This document shows, in pieces, positions 25,832-34,824 of a stretch of 64,000 nucleotides of DNA (its first letter is position 1; the number at the start of each line of letters is the position of its first letter). The notes below the pieces were generated by a model. That model was not told the origin of the DNA. It saw only the letters and a list, made by a program, of their open reading frames with translations, and ran no database searches. The translations under genes were made by a program, and so were the position numbers. The DNA comes from QHXM01 sp963697975 (GTDB lineage: Bacteria > Acidobacteriota > Blastocatellia > Pyrinomonadales > Pyrinomonadaceae). The stretch is taken from positions 186,001 through 250,000 of the forward strand of contig OY969111.1 of assembly GCA_963697975.1 (NCBI GenBank), written 5' to 3'.

Positions 25832-26590
25832 CTATCTATTGTAATTTACGATCTGCGCGAAACTTTCGGCCTTGAGACTCGCACCGCCGACGAGCGCACC
25901 GTCTATATCCGGCTGTGCCATCAAGCCTGTAATGTTGTCGGGCTTAACCGAGCCGCCGTAAAGAATGCGTAAACCGTCCGCCGCCTCTTGCGAGTGCCTT
26001 TGCGCGAAAACGCGCCGGATGAAAGCGTGCATCTCCTGCGCTTGTTCCGGCGTCGCGGTGCGTCCAGTGCCAATCGCCCAGACAGGCTCGTAGGCTACGA
26101 TGATACGGTCGAGGTCAGAGGCTGTCAACCCGCTAAGGCCGCCTTCAAGCTGGCCGCTCACGACCGACTCGGCATTACCCTGATCGCGCTGTTCCAGCGA
26201 CTCCCCGACGCAAACAATCGCTCCCAGTCCTGCAACGATTGCCGCCTGCGTCTTCCTGCTGACGAACGAATCCGTTTCGCAGTAGTGCTGCCGCCGCTCG
26301 GAATGGCCGATGATGACATGACTGGCCCCGGCGTCTTTGAGCATATCTGCGGCGACTTCGCCCGTGTGTGCGCCGTGTTCGACTTCGGTTGAGCAGTTCT
26401 GCCCGGCCACTCGAATATTCGAACCTTCGAGCCGGTCTGCCACCGTCTTCAAAGCGGTGAAGACGGGCGCTATCACCACCTCGCAATGATTGGCATTCCC
26501 AACCAGAGGCTTTAACGCCAGCGCAGTCTCGACAGACTCCGAGACCGTCTTATACATCTTCCAGTTTCCGGCAATGACAGGTTTTCTCAT
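25832..26590 (-). CDS. tpiA: Triosephosphate isomerase
   Basis: A 252-residue glycolytic enzyme interconverting DHAP and glyceraldehyde-3-phosphate. RKPVIAGNWKMYKT holds the substrate Asn/Lys pair, VIIGHSERR the electrophilic histidine, VAYEPVWAIGTG the catalytic glutamate, and LYGGSVKPDN the phosphate loop. The ATG at 26590 is certain from homology. A longer in-frame version would add a peptide translated purely from the GTCTGGA hairpin. No Shine-Dalgarno site: the hairpin arm ends 4 bases upstream. Confidence 0.97.
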   Translation of the reverse strand: MRKPVIAGNWKMYKTVSESVETALALKPLVGNANHCEVVIAPVFTALKTVADRLEGSNIRVAGQNCSTEVEHGAHTGEVAADMLKDAGASHVIIGHSERRQHYCETDSFVSRKTQAAIVAGLGAIVCVGESLEQRDQGNAESVVSGQLEGGLSGLTASDLDRIIVAYEPVWAIGTGRTATPEQAQEMHAFIRRVFAQRHSQEAADGLRILYGGSVKPDNITGLMAQPDIDGALVGGASLKAESFAQIVNYNR

Positions 26591-26594
26591 ATAA

Positions 26595-26689
26595 AAGTCT
26601 GGAGTCTGGAGTCTGGAGTTTGGAGTCGGAAGCAAAGGACTATTTTCTGTCTTTTGACTTCAGACTTTAAGACTCCAGACTCCAGACTT
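26595..26689. repeat. Heptamer hairpin, word GTCTGGA
   Basis: Left arm 26595-26627 and right arm 26656-26689 are four to five copies of GTCTGGA and its complement. It fills the whole pgk-tpiA gap: the first minus-strand unit begins right at the pgk stop codon TAA, and the last ends 4 bases before the tpiA ATG. Confidence 0.9.
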
Positions 26690-27884
26690 ATTTATCGTTG
26701 AGTGCTGCGACGCCCGGCAGTTCGTCGCCTGCTAAAAATTCAAGGGTTGCGCCGCCGCCTGTGGAGATGTGTGTGATACGGTCTGCAACGCCTGCCTGCG
26801 TGATAGCGGCAACGGAATCTCCGCCGCCGACGATGACGGTTGCGCCCCGGTCTGCCGCTTCCGCGACCGCACGCGCGATCCCGATTGTGCCTTCATCGAA
26901 AGGCTTTTCTTCAAAGACCCCCATCGGGCCGTTCCAGATAATGGTCTTCGCGTCTTTCAAGGCATTGCTAAAGAGCGCGATGGTCTCGACCCCGATGTCT
27001 AAGCCGACCAGTCCGGCATTGGTGAACTCAATCGGGATGGTCTTACGGCTATTAAGCGGGTCATAGCTGTCAACGACCTGATGATCTGTCGGAAGGAGCA
27101 GTTCGACTCCGGCCTCTTCCGCGCGCTTCTTAATCTCGCGCGCCGTCTCCATCTTGTCATCTTCGACAAGGGATTTTCCGACGGTGAACCCTTCGGCCTT
27201 GAAAAAGGTGTAAGCCATCGCGCCGCCGATGATGAGTTTGTCAACGCGGCGGTCAATCAGGGCGTTGATGACGGCAATCTTGTCGGAGACTTTCGCGCCG
27301 CCGAGGATGGCCACAAACGGATGCTCAGGATTGTTGATGACGCGCCCCAGGTAATCCAGTTCCTTCTGCATCAGGAGACCTGCCGCAGCCTGCTTAACGT
27401 GCTTCGTGATACCGGTGGTCGAAGCGTGCGCGCGATGCGCTGCGCCGAAGGCATCGTTGACGTAAACGTCGCAGAGGCTCGCTAACTCATTAGCGAATCC
27501 GTCATCGTTCTTCTCTTCCTCGGGATGAAAACGCAGATTCTCAAGCAACAGGACATCGCCGTCTTCGAGCGCATAAGCCTTCGCTACAACTTCATCGCCA
27601 ATGCAATCCTCGGCAAACATGACCGGCTTGCCGAGCAATTGTGAAAGATGTTCAGCCACAGGTCGCAGACTGTACTGCTCAACCCGCTCGCCCTTCGGCC
27701 TGCCCAGATGCGACGCCAGAATCACCCGCGCGCCCTCTGAGATCGCATATTGAATCGTCTGCAAAGCCCCGCGTATTCGCGTGTCATCCTCAACCACGCC
27801 ATCCTTAATCGGCACGTTGAAATCCACACGAACAAAGGCGCGCTTGCCCTTGAGATCGAGGTCTTTGATGGAAAGCTTGTTCAT
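26688..27884 (-). CDS. pgk: Phosphoglycerate kinase
   Basis: A 398-residue two-domain enzyme making ATP from 1,3-bisphosphoglycerate. KRAFVRVDFNVP, LASHLGRPKG, AILGGAKVSDKI and the nucleotide motif IIWNGPMGVFE with the terminal VGGGDSVAAI are intact. Second gene of gapA-pgk-tpiA-secG. The ATG is preceded directly by CTATCACCTATCACT of a heptamer hairpin, without Shine-Dalgarno sequence. Confidence 0.98.
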   Translation of the reverse strand: MNKLSIKDLDLKGKRAFVRVDFNVPIKDGVVEDDTRIRGALQTIQYAISEGARVILASHLGRPKGERVEQYSLRPVAEHLSQLLGKPVMFAEDCIGDEVVAKAYALEDGDVLLLENLRFHPEEEKNDDGFANELASLCDVYVNDAFGAAHRAHASTTGITKHVKQAAAGLLMQKELDYLGRVINNPEHPFVAILGGAKVSDKIAVINALIDRRVDKLIIGGAMAYTFFKAEGFTVGKSLVEDDKMETAREIKKRAEEAGVELLLPTDHQVVDSYDPLNSRKTIPIEFTNAGLVGLDIGVETIALFSNALKDAKTIIWNGPMGVFEEKPFDEGTIGIARAVAEAADRGATVIVGGGDSVAAITQAGVADRITHISTGGGATLEFLAGDELPGVAALNDK

Positions 27885-27967
27885 AGTGATAGGTGATAGG
27901 TGATAAGTGATGAGTGATAAGAGAAAACCTGTTCTTTCTTATCACCCATCACCTATCACCTATCACT
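27885..27967. repeat. Heptamer hairpin, word GTGATAG
   Basis: Left arm 27885-27922 (GTGATAG GTGATAG GTGATAA GTGATGA GTGATAA) and right arm 27937-27967 fill the gapA-pgk gap. It abuts the pgk start codon with no bases between. The same word is used at 32165, 34742, 57197, 58420, 62216 and 62952. Confidence 0.92.
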
Positions 27968-27972
27968 GCTTT

Positions 27973-28980
27973 TCAGAATCCTTTTTGCGCGATGTATTTC
28001 AATAAATCACGAACGCGGCAGGAGTAGCCCCATTCGTTGTCGTACCATGAGAGGACTTTGACGAGGTTTCCGCCGATGACCTTTGTGTATTCGGCGTCAA
28101 CGATGGACGAATTGGGATTCTTGCGGAAATCAACCGAGACGAGCGGCTCTTCCGAAAAGGCCAGAATGCCGTGCAGTTCTTCGTTGGCCGCGTCCTTCAA
28201 AGCCTTGTTGACCTCTTCGGTCGTCGTGTCTTTCTCAACAGTCATCACCACGTCAATGAGCGAAACGTTCGGCGTCGGCACTCTCACGCTGATGCCGTCA
28301 AACTTACCTTTGAGTTCGGGCAACACGAGCGCCACCGCTTTAGCTGCGCCGGTCGAAGTCGGAATCATCGAAAGCGCCGCCGCGCGTGCGCGCCTGAGAT
28401 CATCGTGCGGTAGATCAAGAAGCTGCTGGTCGTTCGTGTAAGAGTGAATCGTCGTCATCTGCGCCGAGCGGATGCCGAACTTTTCGTGAATCACTTTGGC
28501 AACCGGAGCCAGGCAGTTGGTCGTGCAGGAGGCATTGGAAATGATGTGGTGCGTGTTGGAATCGTATTGCTCTTCGTTGACGCCAAGCACAATCGTGATG
28601 TCCTCATTCTTGGCCGGGGCTGAGATGATGACTTTTTTGACCGTGCCGCGCAGGTGCTTGCGCGCGTCTTCGGCTTTGGTGAATCGCCCCGTCGATTCGA
28701 TGACAATCTCTGCGCCGACCGACTCCCAGTCAATGAGGCTTGGGTCTTTTTCCGAGAAGACGCGGAATTCATCATTCTCGACCTTGATGCCGTTCTCAGT
28801 GGCAGAGATTTTGTGATCCAGATTGCCCAGCACCGAGTCGTACTTGAGCAGATGCGCCAGAGTCTTCGTATCCGTCAGATCGTTGACGGCGACGAAATCA
28901 ATGTCTGCGTCGCCGAGAGCCGTGCGCAGGACATTGCGCCCGATACGTCCAAAACCGTTGATGCCGACCTTCACAGCCAT
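27973..28980 (-). CDS. gapA: Glyceraldehyde-3-phosphate dehydrogenase, type I
   Basis: A 335-residue NAD-dependent enzyme. VGINGFGRIGRNVLR binds NAD, and SNASCTTNCLAP holds the catalytic cysteine; a histidine about 30 residues later completes the pair. VRVPTPNVSLIDV and WYDNEWGYSCRV are typical. The ATG at 28980 follows AGGAGG at 11 bases; upstream in-frame codons are leader. A strong promoter lies about 115 bases upstream. Confidence 0.98.
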   Translation of the reverse strand: MAVKVGINGFGRIGRNVLRTALGDADIDFVAVNDLTDTKTLAHLLKYDSVLGNLDHKISATENGIKVENDEFRVFSEKDPSLIDWESVGAEIVIESTGRFTKAEDARKHLRGTVKKVIISAPAKNEDITIVLGVNEEQYDSNTHHIISNASCTTNCLAPVAKVIHEKFGIRSAQMTTIHSYTNDQQLLDLPHDDLRRARAAALSMIPTSTGAAKAVALVLPELKGKFDGISVRVPTPNVSLIDVVMTVEKDTTTEEVNKALKDAANEELHGILAFSEEPLVSVDFRKNPNSSIVDAEYTKVIGGNLVKVLSWYDNEWGYSCRVRDLLKYIAQKGF

Positions 28981-29094
28981 TCTATTTAGAGCCTCCTTTT
29001 GACTTACGCATATCACACTGAAACGCAAACGTTCTCGCCAGGAAGCATCTTGCAGTCGAACGTGAACGAATGCGCTTTGATTAAGAGAAAGGCA

Positions 29095-29123
29095 AGATTA
29101 TGCGCGCAATGCTTGGCTGTCAA
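29095..29123 (-). promoter_or_regulatory. Sigma70-type promoter of the gapA-pgk-tpiA-secG operon
   Basis: Minus strand: consensus TTGACA (29123-29118), a 17-base spacer, then TAATCT (29100-29095). Start near 29088 gives a leader of about 108 bases. This and the remainder of 28981-29298 form the divergent gapA/tolC control region; no convincing promoter is seen for the plus-strand gene. Confidence 0.8.
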
Positions 29124-29298
29124 GCGACTGTGCAGGTGATTGCTTTTGCACGACAGTAATTCCGGCAACTGTTTTGAAACCGCCTGCATGGGCCGGACGT
29201 AATAACCTTGTGATTCACGGCGTCTTGTTTTTACGGCGATTCAGATATACGCTCTCGGTCTTGCTTTTCTCGGCTAGCTTCAAGGAGTTTCCAGTTTG

Positions 29299-31299
29299 AT
29301 GTTGACGAAGAATGTCCACAGAGTTTTGCAGGCGCTGACGCTTTCGCTTCTTCTCTGTAGCGCCGCTGTTTGGTCGCAAGCGCAAACGCCCCAGCCGACG
29401 CCGCCGGTCAGCCCCACGCAGCAAGATGCGACACGCCCGCCGGGGACGCAGCGCAATCAACCTGTGCCCGAACAGGTGCGCCCCGTCACACAGGACCCGA
29501 CCGCACCTCCCGGCTCACAGCGTCCCTCGCCGCAAGCGCCTCCGGGCACGAGCGGAGCTACGCAATCCGGCACACCCGTCGCGCCTGCGTCGACGACGCC
29601 TATCCCGACCACAACGGACTCACTACTGCCGACGACGCCGCTCCCAGATGAAACGACGCCTGAACCGACAGCTACGCCGTCAACTTCTGATCTTGTTGAA
29701 GAGCCACGCGAGCCTGTGTTTGCAGATTCACAGCCGAAGGCTTTGCCTCCCCCCCCGAATCTGACGCGGCTCGGCGTCCAAAGCGATAATCTGCTCCCGC
29801 TGTCGCTCAACGAAGCTATCCGCCGCGCGCTTGAGAACAACAACGACATAGAAGTCGCGCGCAACGACGTGCGCTTTGCCGAAACCACCCTGCGCTCGTT
29901 TCAGGGCATCTATGATCCCGTCCTCAATATCAATCCTGAGATTAACAATCTGGTTCAATCGCAGCAAAGCACGCTCGGCGGAGGAACGGACCAATCCGGC
30001 ACGCTGACGACGACAGACTTTCGCGTCGACAACAGCATCAGCAAGTTTTTCAGCGTTGGCGGAGGCAGCTACAACTTCTTCTTTAATAATAACCGGCGGA
30101 CGACTAATTCCCGCTTCAACCAGTTCAGTCCGGTCTATTCCGCCAGCGCCGGAGTCACCTTTACGCAGCCCCTCTGGCGCGACCGTTCGATTGATAACAA
30201 CCGGCGGCAGATACGCATTCAACGCAAGCGACTGGAACAATCCGACGCAGACTTTCGCCGTCGCACGATTGATGTCATCACGCAGGTGCAGCGCGCTTAC
30301 TGGGATTTAGTCTTCACCCTGCGCGACCAGCAGAATCAAATCTCTAATCTGAATCTGACCCGCGAGAACTTGCGCCGGGTTGAAGCGCAGATAGCTGCGG
30401 GAGCGGTTGCGCCGCTTGAGCGTGCCGAAGTTCAGACGGAGCTATCGCGGCGTGAATCGGATGTCCTGCTCGCCACGCAGAGCGTCACCATCGCCGAGAA
30501 CAACCTGAAGCAATTGATGCTGCGCGACACGCAAGCGCCTGAATGGTCTGCTCAATTGACGCCGACAGACGCTCCGAGCTTTGATTCAATACCTGTGAAT
30601 CTCACGGACGCACTCGCGGAAGCAAGAGCCAATCGCCCGGAGCTTCGTCGTCTTAATCTGAGCCGCGAGATCAACTCCATTGACTTGCAGTATTTCAAAA
30701 ATCAGACACGCCCGCGCATAGACCTTCAGGCGACGGTTGCCACGACGGGTCTCTCAGGCACACCCATCGTCACCACCGATCCGATTACCGGCGAAGTCAT
30801 TCCAACCACCGCTGCCCCCGGTTTGATTGGCGGCTACGGGCGCACGCTGCGTAATCTCTTCAACTTCGACACGCGCAACGTCGTCGCCGGAGTGGCCATT
30901 CAGATTCCGCTCCGCAACCGGACAGCCGAAGCGAATCTGGCGGGCACGCGTATTCAACGAACTCAATTGGAAGCCACGACGCGTTTGCAGGAGCAGAGCA
31001 TCGAAGTCGAAGTACGCAACGCGGCTCAGGCGGTCGAGACTTCACGCCGTCGTGTGCTCGCGGCCCGCTCCGCACGCGAAAACGCCGAGCTTCAGCTCAC
31101 GGGCGAACAGCGTCTCTATCAGGTCGGGCGCTCGACAACCTTTCTGCTGTTCCAGCGCGAAAACCAACTGGCGAACGCCCGCAACCTTGAGTTGCGCGCC
31201 GAGACCGATTACAACAAGGCGCTCGCCGACCTGCAACGCGCCACATCCACCACGCTGCGCGCCAACAACATCATCGTCGAAACGCCGACAGCGCCTTAG
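29299..31299 (+). CDS. TolC-family outer membrane efflux protein
   Basis: A 666-residue outer-membrane channel component. After a signal peptide (about residues 1-28) comes an unusually long Pro/Thr/Ser-rich stretch (about 30-145), then two OEP repeats of coiled-coil hairpins. LSLNEAIRRALENNNDIEVARNDV begins the first, and RRTIDVITQVQRAYWDLVF and AQIAAGAVAPLERAEVQTEL are typical. The long periplasmic proline-rich region is much larger than in E. coli TolC. No inner-membrane pump is adjacent. AAGGAG lies upstream of the ATG. Confidence 0.92.
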   Translation: MLTKNVHRVLQALTLSLLLCSAAVWSQAQTPQPTPPVSPTQQDATRPPGTQRNQPVPEQVRPVTQDPTAPPGSQRPSPQAPPGTSGATQSGTPVAPASTTPIPTTTDSLLPTTPLPDETTPEPTATPSTSDLVEEPREPVFADSQPKALPPPPNLTRLGVQSDNLLPLSLNEAIRRALENNNDIEVARNDVRFAETTLRSFQGIYDPVLNINPEINNLVQSQQSTLGGGTDQSGTLTTTDFRVDNSISKFFSVGGGSYNFFFNNNRRTTNSRFNQFSPVYSASAGVTFTQPLWRDRSIDNNRRQIRIQRKRLEQSDADFRRRTIDVITQVQRAYWDLVFTLRDQQNQISNLNLTRENLRRVEAQIAAGAVAPLERAEVQTELSRRESDVLLATQSVTIAENNLKQLMLRDTQAPEWSAQLTPTDAPSFDSIPVNLTDALAEARANRPELRRLNLSREINSIDLQYFKNQTRPRIDLQATVATTGLSGTPIVTTDPITGEVIPTTAAPGLIGGYGRTLRNLFNFDTRNVVAGVAIQIPLRNRTAEANLAGTRIQRTQLEATTRLQEQSIEVEVRNAAQAVETSRRRVLAARSARENAELQLTGEQRLYQVGRSTTFLLFQRENQLANARNLELRAETDYNKALADLQRATSTTLRANNIIVETPTAP

Positions 31300-31302
31300 A
31301 AG

Positions 31303-31411
31303 GAATGAGGGCGGAGGGATGAGGGATGAATGAAAGCCTGTTGAAGCAATCATTCGATGAGCGATTCATTCAAACCTTTCATCCCTTATCCCTCCGCCCT
31401 CATCCCTCATG
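31303..31411. repeat. Heptamer hairpin, word GGGATGA
   Basis: Left arm 31304-31336 and right arm 31366-31411 share the word of the hairpin at 24386. The ATG of the following glycosyltransferase is itself part of the right arm (last unit CCCTCATGA). Confidence 0.88.
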
Positions 31412-32176
31412 AAAATTACCGCTACCATCATCACCTTTAACGAAGCGGAGAACATTCGCGCCGCGTGCGAATCTGTTAGTTGGGCAGATGAGATTTTGGT
31501 GGTGGATTCTGAGTCAACTGATGCGACGCGTGAGATTGCCGCCGGGTGCGGCGCGCGGGTTATCAACCGGGCATGGCCGGGATTTGCCGCGCAGAAGCAG
31601 TTCGCGGTTGATGAAGCGAAGCATGATTGGATTTTCAGTCTGGATGCGGATGAGCGGGTCTCTGACGAATTGCGCCACTCAATCGAGGACTTGCTTTATA
31701 CCAAAGAACCGCAGCTTGCGGACGGCTACTCAATCGCGCGCCGCTCGTTCTACATGAACCGCTGGATTCGCGGCGGCGGCTGGTATCCTGATTATCAACT
31801 GCGTCTCTACGAGAAATCGCGCGGGCGCTGGGAGGGCGCTTACATCCACGAGTCCGTGAAGATGGACGGCGGCGCGCGCGTTGAAACGCTCAAAGGCGAC
31901 ATCCTACATTACAGCGTCCGCGACGCCGCTCATCATCATCAAATGATCGGCGAACGCTACGCGCCGCTCGCCGCCCGCCAGATGTTTGAGAATGGTCGGC
32001 GCACTTCCCCGCTCAGCATCATTACCGCCGCGCCTGCGGCTTTCATCCGCAGCTATCTCCTCAAGGGCGGCTTCCGCGACGGCATCGCCGGATACGCCAT
32101 CGCCAAGTTCGCAGCCCATCACGCCTTTTTGAAACATTTAATGTTGTGGGAAAGGCAAAAGGAAAGTGATAAGTGA
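31409..32176 (+). CDS. Family 2 glycosyltransferase (WaaE/KdtX-like)
   Basis: A 255-residue GT-A fold enzyme. ATIITFNEAENIRAACES is the nucleotide-sugar start, VVDSESTDATREIA the second motif and SLDADERVSDEL the DxD-like metal site. The downstream RGGGWYPDYQLRLYEKSRG is typical of lipopolysaccharide core glucosyltransferases such as WaaE. It should act on the cytoplasmic face of the inner membrane. The final residues KESDK and the stop TGA are encoded by GTGATAA repeat units. The start lies in a hairpin arm and has no Shine-Dalgarno site. Confidence 0.88.
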   Translation: MKITATIITFNEAENIRAACESVSWADEILVVDSESTDATREIAAGCGARVINRAWPGFAAQKQFAVDEAKHDWIFSLDADERVSDELRHSIEDLLYTKEPQLADGYSIARRSFYMNRWIRGGGWYPDYQLRLYEKSRGRWEGAYIHESVKMDGGARVETLKGDILHYSVRDAAHHHQMIGERYAPLAARQMFENGRRTSPLSIITAAPAAFIRSYLLKGGFRDGIAGYAIAKFAAHHAFLKHLMLWERQKESDK

Positions 32177-32459
32177 TGGGTGATGGGTGATGGGTGATAA
32201 GAGGAAGGAATTCAGGTTTTATCCCCGAAGGGGATACATGTAATAGCCGGGGGCAGCGCCCCCGGTCACACACGCCAACATAGAATCCGACCCTGAAGGG
32301 GTCGTATATTCAACATTGAATATACGACCCCTTCAGGGTCGAAATCTTTTCTCGTGCTGTTCCGGGGGCGGCGCTACGCGCTTGCCCCCGGCTATTACAT
32401 GTGACCCTTTCAGGGTCAAAGAAAACACGCTCTTTCCTATCACCTATCACCTATCACTA
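32165..32459. repeat. Three-layer nested palindromic element
   Basis: The outer layer is a GTGATGG heptamer array (32165-32203) and its complement (32433-32459). The middle layer is a perfect 19-bp arm pair, ACATGTAATAGCCGGGGGC (32236-32254) with its complement at 32384-32402. The inner layer is a perfect 25-bp arm pair (32289-32313 and 32316-32340) with only 2 central bases. Smaller CCCCGAAGGGG and GACCCTTTCAGGGTC palindromes sit between. Both convergent genes end inside the outer arms. No transposase is present. Confidence 0.92.
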
Positions 32460-33696
32460 CGTTCGCTGCTGGCAACAAACGTCGCGGCGTCGGGCCAGCG
32501 ACGACCTGCGGCGTGGCGTTGGTGGTGACGACTTCGGCGAGCAGTTGATCTTCCAGTTGGCGGTTGTCCCAGATGCGGTTGCCCTGATCCAGAATGGCGA
32601 AGAGGACTAAGCCCTGATCCTGTGTGTAAACGATTCCGGCGAGGCTCGCCATCCCGCCATCAACTTCAGCGGTCAGCGTGCCCGTCTTGGCGACGACCGC
32701 GCCTTCAAGCCCAGTGCCTGCGAGCCTGCGACGAAGCGTGCCCGCGTCGTCGCTCGCGACAGGCATGATATCTGTCGGCTCTAACCCTTGTCGCTTCGCT
32801 TCTTCGATGAGCGCGCGAATCACCGTCAACAGATCGCGCGGCGTCAGGCGATTGTGTTCACGCCCCGAAACGGTCGCAATCGTCACGAAATCTGCGTGCA
32901 GCTTTAGCTCGTCAACGAGAAACTGCCGGACGCCGGGAGCGCCGCCGATGAGAGCGCCGATTTTATCCGCGATGAAATTGCTGGAGCGCGCGTTCATGTA
33001 CAGCAGCACATCGCTCAATGGATTCGAGTTGACGATGGCGAGCAACTGGCCGCCGCTCTCATTTGCGATATTTGTTTTCGGATTGCCTAATTTAAGAACC
33101 TTGACGAGTCGCCCGGCGGATTCTTCAGGAGAGTTGCTGAAGTTGAAGTTGAATTCCGGCGAGACGATGACTTCGCTGAGCCGCTCGACGCCGCGCTCGC
33201 GCAAAGTTTTACCGATGAGATTGGCGCCCGCATCGCCGAACGTCGGGTCATTGCCCTGAACGTAGAGCCTGCCCTGCAATGTGCCCTGAGCATCAACCTT
33301 GCCATCCATCAGCACGCGTGTCTGGAAGCGATAATTCGCGCCGAGTTTCTTCAGGGCGAGCAAGGAAGTGGAGAGTTTGACGAGCGAGGCCGGATTGAAA
33401 GTTACGTCCGCGTTCAAGGAGGCAAGAGTGCGTTTGCCGTCCAGCGTCTCGATTAAAACGCCGTGAGTTTCGGGCGCTTCATTACGAGCGAGATACCACT
33501 GGGCCGCATCGAAAGCAGGCTTCTCGCCCGCTGAAGGCTCCCGCCTCTCCTCGTTGATAATCTGTGCGCTTGAAACTAAGGCGGCGGCATTCTCGACGAC
33601 CGCCCGCGCGCGGATGTGATGAGGGATGTAGGTCAGGACGGAGATGACAAGAAGCCCGGCGGCAATCATCCAGATAATCGGCTGGCGATGATTCAA
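32440..33696 (-). CDS. dacB: D-alanyl-D-alanine carboxypeptidase / PBP4 family (S13)
   Basis: A 418-residue periplasmic penicillin-binding protein that trims or cleaves peptidoglycan cross-links. An N-terminal signal anchor is followed by the active-site motifs SLVK (SxxK), SSN (SxN) and KTG in VVAKTGTLTAEVDGG; all three are intact. The TTG start is supported by GGAGGGAAG 5-6 bases upstream. The C-terminal VVIGDR and stop TGA are read from GTGATAG repeat units. It lies convergent to the glycosyltransferase. Confidence 0.9.
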   Translation of the reverse strand: MNHRQPIIWMIAAGLLVISVLTYIPHHIRARAVVENAAALVSSAQIINEERREPSAGEKPAFDAAQWYLARNEAPETHGVLIETLDGKRTLASLNADVTFNPASLVKLSTSLLALKKLGANYRFQTRVLMDGKVDAQGTLQGRLYVQGNDPTFGDAGANLIGKTLRERGVERLSEVIVSPEFNFNFSNSPEESAGRLVKVLKLGNPKTNIANESGGQLLAIVNSNPLSDVLLYMNARSSNFIADKIGALIGGAPGVRQFLVDELKLHADFVTIATVSGREHNRLTPRDLLTVIRALIEEAKRQGLEPTDIMPVASDDAGTLRRRLAGTGLEGAVVAKTGTLTAEVDGGMASLAGIVYTQDQGLVLFAILDQGNRIWDNRQLEDQLLAEVVTTNATPQVVAGPTPRRLLPAANVVIGDR

Positions 33697-33827
33697 AACT
33701 TCCCTCCGGCACGTTTTTTATCTTCCGCAAAATAGAGCGAAGCCGTATGATGCTTAAAGCTCAGAGCGCGCGTCAAGCTCGACGGCTTCCCTTTTTAACG
33801 CACAATTGCCGACGGAACACTTTTTCT

Positions 33828-34739
33828 ATGAATCTGTTTACAGGTTTCCTGCTGGTTGAAGGCCTGCTTGGGTTGCCGCTGTGGTTGACGGGCGTCTTCG
33901 TCGCCATCTTCGGCGCGATTATCGGCAGCTTTCTCAACGTCGTCATTCATCGCCTCCCGCGCGATGAGTCCATCGTCTTCCCGAATTCCCGCTGCCCTTC
34001 GTGCGAGGCGAAGATCGGCCCGCTGGATAATCTGCCGATCATCAGTTACCTCATTCTGCGCGGGCGTTGCCGCGCCTGTCACGCCCGCATCTCGCCGCGA
34101 TATCCGGCGGTCGAAGCCCTGACCGCAGCGCTCTACGTGGCGGTCTTTCTCGTAGACTTTTACTGGCGCGGCGGCTTAACCCTCGTCATTCTCTTCGATC
34201 TGGTCTTGGTGACGGCGCTCGTCGCGCTCATCTTCATTGACGCCGAGTACATGCTCCTGCCGAACGCGATCACGTATCCGGGAATCGTGTTTGCCATCAT
34301 CGCTCGTCTGGTGCTTCCCTACCTCGTCGGCGTCTATGCTTTTGAAGACCTGCCGCACCTTGCGTATGGCCCATTCTCGACCTGGCCGCTGTGGGCTTCG
34401 TCGCTGGCGGGGGCGGTTATCGGCGCGCTCGCGGGCGGCGGAAGTCTCTGGCTGATGGGCTGGCTCTGGGAACGCCTGCGCGGGGTGGAAGCGATGGGCC
34501 TGGGTGATGTCAAGATGATGTTCATGGTCGGCGCATACCTGGGCTGGCGTTTGACGATTCTGACGATTTTTCTGGGCGTGCTGACAGGCTCGATCATCGG
34601 CGTTGGCCTGATGGCACGGCGCGGTGAAAGAAATATGCAGATGCAACTGCCCTTCGGCATCTTTCTGGGCATCGGCTCAATCTTCGCCCTGCTCGTCGGC
34701 TCGCGCATCATCGCTTGGTACGCATCGCAGTTCGTTTAG
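33828..34739 (+). CDS. pilD: Prepilin peptidase / N-methyltransferase
   Basis: A 303-residue polytopic enzyme of family A24, which cleaves type IV prepilins and N-methylates the new end. Zinc-binding pairs CPSCEAK and CRACHA lie in the N-terminal cytoplasmic loop. Catalytic aspartates are in FIDAEYMLLP and GLGDVKMM. Eight hydrophobic helices. The ATG at 33828 is chosen by homology; it has no Shine-Dalgarno site and in-frame alternatives exist at 33747-33750. It presumably serves the pilMNOPQ system in this window, though unlinked. Confidence 0.93.
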   Translation: MNLFTGFLLVEGLLGLPLWLTGVFVAIFGAIIGSFLNVVIHRLPRDESIVFPNSRCPSCEAKIGPLDNLPIISYLILRGRCRACHARISPRYPAVEALTAALYVAVFLVDFYWRGGLTLVILFDLVLVTALVALIFIDAEYMLLPNAITYPGIVFAIIARLVLPYLVGVYAFEDLPHLAYGPFSTWPLWASSLAGAVIGALAGGGSLWLMGWLWERLRGVEAMGLGDVKMMFMVGAYLGWRLTILTIFLGVLTGSIIGVGLMARRGERNMQMQLPFGIFLGIGSIFALLVGSRIIAWYASQFV

Positions 34740-34741
34740 CA

Positions 34742-34818
34742 AGTAATAGGTGATGGGTGATAGGTGATAGGAAAGCGCTTTCCTATCACCTATCACCTAT
34801 CACCCATCACCCATCACT
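34742..34818. repeat. Heptamer hairpin, word GTGATAG
   Basis: Compact hairpin: left array 34742-34770 (TAATAGGTGATGGGTGATAG and on) and right array 34781-34818, separated by an AAAGCGCTTT palindrome, so almost the whole element can fold into one stem. It lies 2 bases after the pilD stop and 6 bases before the kinase ATG. Confidence 0.93.
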
Positions 34819-34824
34819 GTTCTT

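Noticed and set aside
26591..26635. Longer N-terminus for triosephosphate isomerase
   Set aside because: The added peptide (TPNSRLQTPDFY) is a pure translation of the GTCTGGA hairpin, and RKPVIAGNWKMYK is the normal N-terminus.
27885..27967. CRISPR-like array of short direct repeats
   Set aside because: Units are 7 bp with no unique spacers and the second half is the reverse complement; no cas genes nearby.
32165..32459. Insertion sequence
   Set aside because: Long inverted repeats but no transposase frame inside or beside them.
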